DNA of 64,000 nucleotides from contig NW_005200793.1 of the NCBI RefSeq assembly GCF_000372725.1, forward strand, positions 42,209 through 106,208. The letters run 5' to 3'. The stretch's first letter is position 1. Every line of letters starts with the position of its first letter. Made by a program: the position numbers and the translations under genes. Positions 59,583 through 64,000 of this stretch are shown piece after piece. This stretch comes from Emiliania huxleyi CCMP1516 (Eukaryota > Haptophyta > Isochrysidales > Noelaerhabdaceae). The notes under the pieces were generated by a model. The model made no database searches, had not been told where the DNA came from, and saw nothing but the letters and a program-made list of their open reading frames with translations.

Positions 59583-60603
59583 CCGCCAAGCAACGACACC
59601 CCCGGCGGCTAGGGCGGCGGCGGCGAGGCGGCCCGGCGGCAGAGGGCAGTGGACGTCCCAGCTCTTTGAACCCCCCCCCCCCCCCTCTCCCCCCCAAGGC
59701 TGGCGTGTGCGTGTGACGATGTTCGATCTTGCCACTTTGTGTTATGTCTCTCCGCAAAGTCCTGCGCCCCGTCCCGTCACTCGTGTTTCCCTCCCTTGCT
59801 TTAAAGCCCGCGTTTTGGGACCTATTTTATTTGCTATATATCACGGTCTAGCTCTAGGCACACCCGATGATGGCACTCGCCCAGCACACGCGCACACGGC
59901 ACACGCATCGCCCCAGAACCCCCAGCGCCCAGGCCCAGCCTCGCGGAGCCTCACAGAGCTCAGAGGCTCACACTGGTTGGGTAGTAGTCTAAGTTCTCGT
60001 CTGATCCTCGATGCCTAGCGGGTCTAAGTGTGCCATGGCACACTGTGATGCTTGCGCGGTCTAAGATCAGCGGGAGCCTCTTACATTCGGCTAAGTCGGC
60101 CGTGGCACGGCCTGGGGCCAAGAGGCTCCCACCGTGATCGATACGGCGCTCCGCCCAAATTTTCTTCGCCTGCGGCGGGCGCCTACTAAAATCCGGATCG
60201 ATCCTCCTCATGCCTCAGAGATAGCCCGAGATAGCTCGAGATGGCGCGAGATGGCGCGATGAGTAATTATGTATGTAAAAGAGGGAACCAGTCGAGAGGA
60301 CTGGACAGGGGAGGGACGCGGCCAGAAAGAGAGGGCGGGCGCCGGGCTATAGTGTGACACGCAGAGCGGAGAGCGAGAGGTGTGTGTGTGATGAGAGATT
60401 TGATCGAGAGAGGCATGGATCGAGATCGAGAGAGGCGATTAAATATTAATTATCGAGACCGCACGAGATGAGCGAGAGGTGTGTGTGATGCGCATCTCGA
60501 CGGCGAGTACACCGTGTTTGGAAAGGCGAGATGAGCCGGATTGACCCGAGATCCCGAGATCGCATCTCGACGGGTAGTAGTCTATAAGTGAGAGGTGAGT
60601 GGG

Positions 60604-60976
60604 ACTGCTATGCATATGTAATCGCCCAGAATGCACAGATCGGCCATGTTATGTAAATACGCGCCCGCGATCCATAGTGCGTCGGCCAGACGTCGCGTAT
60701 TTCGGTGTCGTGCCCGAGCCAAGTGGCGCCTGAGGGAGCTACAAGTGTCTTGCGTATTACGAATCTGTCTTCTGCATCCACCTTCGGCCGATCGGGGTGT
60801 GCCTCTCAAGGCGCGCTACGCCCCACGTACTACGCACACGCATTCCGGATCGAGTGAGAAGTGGTGGCCGACGGGGGTTACGCCTCACGCATTACGCATA
60901 CGTTTTACGCATTCGCACGCCCAAGGTGTCGGAGAGGGCCTCCGCACCACGTACTACGCACACGCATTCCGGATTC
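60604..60976 (+). repeat. 373-bp direct duplication, left copy
   Basis: Nearly identical to 62090-62462, 1485-1486 bases downstream; the pair brackets the AP2 gene. Confidence 0.9.
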
Positions 60977-61350
60977 GAGTGAGAAGTGGTGGCTGACGGG
61001 GGTTACGCCTCACGTATTACGCATACGTTTTACGCATTCGCACGCCCAAGGTGTCAGAGAGGGCCTCCGCACCACGTACTACGCACACGCATTCCGGATT
61101 CGAGTGAGAAGTGGTGGCTGACGGGGGTTACGCCTCACGTATTACGCATACGTTTTACGCATTCGCACGCCCAAGGTGTCGGACGGAGGGCCTCCGCACC
61201 ACGTACTACGCACACGCATTCCGGATTCGAGTGAGAAGTGGCGGCCGACGGGGGTTACGCCTCACGCATTACGCATACGTATTACGCATTTGCACGCCCA
61301 AGGTGTCGGAGCGGGCTTACGCACCACGTATTACGCATATGTATTACGCA
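60810..61350 (+). repeat. 125-bp tandem array, about 4.3 units
   Basis: GAGTGAGAAGTGG occurs at 60852, 60977, 61102 and 61229. Units are rich in TTACGCAT words. A two-unit version lies at 62290-62504. Confidence 0.95.
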
Positions 61351-61473
61351 TCCCCCCCCCAAACCCCCTTTATGTGCGCGCACTGGCGCTGCCGCTAGGG
61401 CTGCCATAAGTTGGCTAGGGTTGTATGTGCGCTGGTAACAACAGACTCGGGCATAGCCCTCGACAGCCACCCC

Positions 61474-62133
61474 CTAACCCCCCCACCCCCCCCCTTTACT
61501 GGCGCTGCCGCTAGGGCTGCCATAAGTTGGCGCTGCCGCTAGGGCTGCCGCATAATCCGCATAATCATGAGCCTGTCTCCAAACACCTCTCCGACGCGCT
61601 CGACTATAGTCCAAATTGGACGGTGGACTATATGTCGGGACGGCGGCCATTTGCTCAGGCGTCAGAATGCTGAGCTCGTACACTGGCAGCTCCGCAGAGG
61701 TTGAGGACGGCGGCGGCGGCGGTGGCGGCGCGGTGAGATCGCTGGTGTCCCTGCCCGCCTCCCTGCGGGCGTAGAAGAGCGCCGCCTCCTCGGCGGTGGC
61801 GAAGTAGCCGAGATGAACCATCTTGCCTTCAACCGTCGCCTGCAGCTTGTACTTCTTGCGGCCTTGCTCCTTCGGGCAGAAGGACACGCCTTTGTAGCCG
61901 CTGCTGCTGCCGCTGCTAGTAGCCAGAGTCAGGCCCTCCCTCTCCGCCTGCCGTATCGCCTCGAGGCCATCGGCAGTGGGAGCCGGGCGGGGCTGCAGCA
62001 GCTTGGCGGCGTCGGCGCGACCGTACTCTGAGCGAGCGTAGGCGGTGGCCGCCTCTTCGGCGGTGTCGAAGGAGCGGGAGGTCGTCAGTACTGCTACGCA
62101 TATGTAATCGCCCAGAATGCACAGATCGGCCAT
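61474..62133 (-). CDS. AP2/ERF-domain protein, probably 5'-truncated
   Basis: ATG at 62133 gives 219 residues. A complete AP2 domain is SGYKGVSFCPKEQGRKKYKL with VHLGYFATAEEAALFYARRE; before it a C-terminal half-domain (RSFDTAEEAATAYARSEYGR) remains. Upstream of that, from about 62095, the sequence switches into the 373-bp duplicated block, which supplies MADLCILGDYICVAV and the ATG. So the original N-terminus with the first half of AP2 domain 1 seems replaced. AP2 proteins with tandem domains are DNA-binding and typically nuclear; whether this hybrid is expressed is unknown. The C-terminus is Pro/Ser-rich. Confidence 0.7.
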   Translation of the reverse strand: MADLCILGDYICVAVLTTSRSFDTAEEAATAYARSEYGRADAAKLLQPRPAPTADGLEAIRQAEREGLTLATSSGSSSGYKGVSFCPKEQGRKKYKLQATVEGKMVHLGYFATAEEAALFYARREAGRDTSDLTAPPPPPPPSSTSAELPVYELSILTPEQMAAVPTYSPPSNLDYSRARRRGVWRQAHDYADYAAALAAAPTYGSPSGSASKGGGWGG

Positions 62134-62462
62134 GTTATGTAAATACGCGCCCGCGATCCATAGTGCGTCGGCCAGACGTCGCGTATTTCGGTGTCGTGCC
62201 CGAGCCAAGTGGCGCCTGAGGGAGCTACAAATGTCTTGCGTATTACGAATCTGTCTTCTGCATCCACCTTCGGCCGATCGGGGTGTGCCTCTCAAGGCGC
62301 GCTACGCCCCACGTACTACGCACACGCATTCCGGATCGAGTGAGAAGTGGTGGCCGACGGGGGTTACGCCTCGCGCATTACGCATACGTTTTACGCATTC
62401 GCACGCCCAAGGTGTCGGAGAGGGCCTACGCACCACGTACTACGCACACGCATTCCGGATTC
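62090..62462 (+). repeat. 373-bp direct duplication, right copy
   Basis: Second copy of 60604-60976, followed by one more 125-bp unit that ends at 62504, where the ankyrin fragment begins. Confidence 0.9.
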
Positions 62463-62504
62463 GAGTGAGAAGTGGTGGCCGACGGGGGTTACGCCTCACG
62501 CATT

Positions 62505-63731
62505 ATGTTGCGGGCGGGCGCAGACGCAACGGCGCGCAGTGTGCGCGGCAGCACGGCGCTTCAGCTGGCCAAGGAAAAGGGCCACGCCGAGTGCGTAAAG
62601 GTCTTGACGGTGGCGGCGGCGGCGGCGGAGGGCCGAGTAGGGGCGGGCGGCGCTTGCTCGGGCGCGGCAGCGGCAGCGGTGGACGCGCCGCTGCTCGGAC
62701 AGCGAGTCGTGCTCGGCGGGCTCTCTTCCCGCCCCGAGCTGAACGGGCAGCGGGGCGTGGCGCGGAGCTTCGAGGGCGGGCGGTATGCTGTGGCGCTCGA
62801 GGGCGGCGGCGAGAGCGTGCGGGTGCGGCCGGGTAATCTGTCGCCGGTTGCGGCGGAGCGGGCGTCGAGAGGTGGCGTGCCAGTCTCCGATGCGGTCGTG
62901 GCAGCGGCTGAGCGAGGCGAGGAGGAGGCGGTGCTGGCGTGGCTCGAGGGCGGCGGGCGGGCCGACGTGACGTTCGAGAGAGGCGAGGTGAGCGGCCTCA
63001 CGCTGCTGATGGGCGCCGCCAGCCACGGCCACGAGCAGGTGGTCAAGCTGCTGCTGCAGCACGGGGCTAAGGTCAACCATCAGAGCAGCGGGGGCGGCAC
63101 TGCGCTGATGAACGCCGCCCTCCACGGTCACGAGCGGGTGGTCGACTTGCTGCTGCAGCACGGCGCGGAGGTCAACCTGCAGAAGAGCAACGGCGTCACC
63201 GCGCTGATGTCCGCTGCCGGAAACGGCCGCGAGCGGGTGGTCGAACTGCTGCTGCAGCACGGCGCGGAGGTCAACCTGCAGGACAGCAACGGCGGCACCG
63301 CGCTGATGCACGCCGCTTCCCTCAACCGCCCCGCCGTCGTGCGGCGTTTGCTGCGGGCGGGCGCAGACACCGCGGCGCGCGTTGCGAACGGCAAGACGGC
63401 GCTGCAGCTGGCCAAGGATAAGGGCCACGCCGAGTGCGTCGATGCCTTCAGGCAGCACGTCCAGGAGTCGGTCGTGGCGGGACGGCCCGCGGCAACGGCA
63501 GCCAGCGGCGATGGCGCAGGCGGCGGCGGCGTTTCCTCGGCTGGATCGACAGTCGCGAAGACGCCATCTCCAGCGGTGGCGGCGGGGCGGGCGTCGAGCG
63601 GTGTCGTGGAAGTCTCCGACGAGGTCGTAGTCAACCCTCTTCATGTGCTAAGTCACAGCCCGGTGTCGTATGACACCGTCCCCCAAACCACCCGGATACG
63701 AGTTCCTTATACCAATCCTACAGTCGTCTGA
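62505..63731 (+). pseudogene. Ankyrin/MIB-like gene fragment, truncated at both sides
   Basis: The frame reads LRAGADATARSVRGSTALQL (end of one ankyrin block), the LLGQRVVLGGLSSRPELNGQ module, GEEEAVLAWLEGGGRADVTF, then four ankyrin repeats (TALMNAALHGHERVVDLLLQ) and a linker ending VVEVSDEVV. This is one full module plus borders of the gene at 156-3914 with clear divergence. It begins abruptly in the 125-bp array and leaves homology at about 63630, where the paralogue would continue AAAEQGEEEA. The remaining codons to 63731 are unrelated. The frame itself is intact, so a short protein could still be made. Confidence 0.7.
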
Positions 63732-64000
63732 GACGACACCCGGATCGAGGAGGCTTTGCAGCGCCTCACCCGCGATCAACAATACCGCAGAGCCGCGCAC
63801 ACGCGGCTCACCACCACCGCCACTTGCTGAACACCGACCTTCGGGTTCAGATGCCGATCCCTCTGCAAACGAGGAAAGAGAGACGTCTCGCGATACTACG
63901 GAGGGCCTCGACCAAGCACGGTCAGACCACCCCGATCCCTACCACAGCTCTTGAGAAGAGAAAAAGAAGTATGTTATGGGGGTTGGGGTCCAAAGATCGT
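63732..64000. other. Window end, no gene seen
   Basis: The last 270 bases show no recognisable coding pattern or repeat. Confidence 0.4.

Larger units (their letters stand above)
59583..61473. other. Intergenic stretch with palindromes, gene-fragment copies and a 125-bp array
   Basis: Palindromes at 60027-60044 and 60072-60130; a partial copy of cyclophilin exon 4 and intron 4 at about 60379-60571; the duplicated block 60604-60976; and the 125-bp tandem array to 61350. Confidence 0.5.

Noticed and set aside
60631-61409. Series of overlapping small frames with RTTYYAHAFRI motifs
   Set aside because: Translation of the 125-bp tandem array; no sign of protein selection.
1-64000. tRNA or rRNA genes
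   Set aside because: No tRNA cloverleaf with B-box GGTTCGAATCC-type sequence and no rRNA core words were recognised by eye; a covariance-model search would be needed to exclude them.

Overview
This window looks like nuclear DNA of a GC-rich, plastid-bearing microalga, most likely a haptophyte of the Emiliania/Gephyrocapsa or Chrysochromulina kind; a GC-rich stramenopile such as Aureococcus is the main alternative. The signs are genes split into short exons, very many GC-AG introns beside GT-AG ones, a triose-phosphate-type transporter, Ser-Pro-rich secreted proteins, large ankyrin-repeat proteins, and a TTAGGG-type telomeric motif. No operon, bacterial or organellar gene organisation is visible. 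Two 100-base N runs mark scaffold gaps. Exon chains were built by hand from reading frame, splice dinucleotides and family knowledge.

Layout: 0.2-3.9 kb ankyrin-kinase protein (-); 6.7-9.1 kb cysteine-rich membrane protein with a SHOCT-like tail (+); 11.5-12.2 kb RGG protein with a UAP56-binding-like motif (+); 13.0-15.5 kb triose-phosphate/sugar-phosphate transporter (-, 8 exons); 15.8-17.1 kb unknown five-exon gene (-); 19.2-20.7 kb proline-rich secreted protein broken by a gap (-); 24.0-27.0 kb SnoaL/NTF2-like protein and a polyQ exon (-); 27.4-29.8 kb a divergent pair, disordered protein (-) and class IV aminotransferase (+, 6 exons); 30.7-31.1 kb C-terminal fragment (-); 31.3-32.1 kb secreted methyltransferase-like protein (+); 33.9-35.7 kb SGNH hydrolase-like protein (+, 5 exons); 35.9-36.6 kb DHHC palmitoyltransferase (+); 38.8-39.6 kb membrane protein (+); 40.3-41.8 kb CCCH zinc-finger protein (-); 42.4-43.3 kb unknown gene with a gap (+); 44.4-45.6 kb possible mobile-element ORF (-); 46.4-46.8 kb ankyrin fragment (-); 47.6-48.6 kb two-domain unknown protein (-); 49.8-52.1 kb cyclophilin H (-, 9 exons) divergent from a small membrane protein at 52.3 kb (+); 53.2-55.4 kb ABHD11-like hydrolase (-); 58.2-59.6 kb ShK-cyclophilin (+, 6 exons); 61.5-62.1 kb AP2 protein (-); 62.5-63.7 kb ankyrin fragment (+). 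The space between genes is filled with dispersed repeats, several shared between distant sites, and with tandem arrays.

The most interesting signal is in the introns. In at least six genes an intron begins with a 13-29 nt copy of the first bases of the next exon, so that the donor GC or GT lies in one copy of a direct repeat and the acceptor AG directly precedes the other. The sequence between the copies is often a short tandem motif shared between unrelated genes. One intron consists of three tandem 76-bp units, each with its own GC start and AG end. This is what recent intron gain by insertion with target duplication, or by tandem duplication of an AGGY site, would leave. A second strong signal is nested transposition with visible empty sites: a 402-bp hAT-like MITE with a perfect 8-bp target duplication sits in a SINE-like repeat, another copy of which has its own 8-bp duplication and an unoccupied counterpart at 56 kb.
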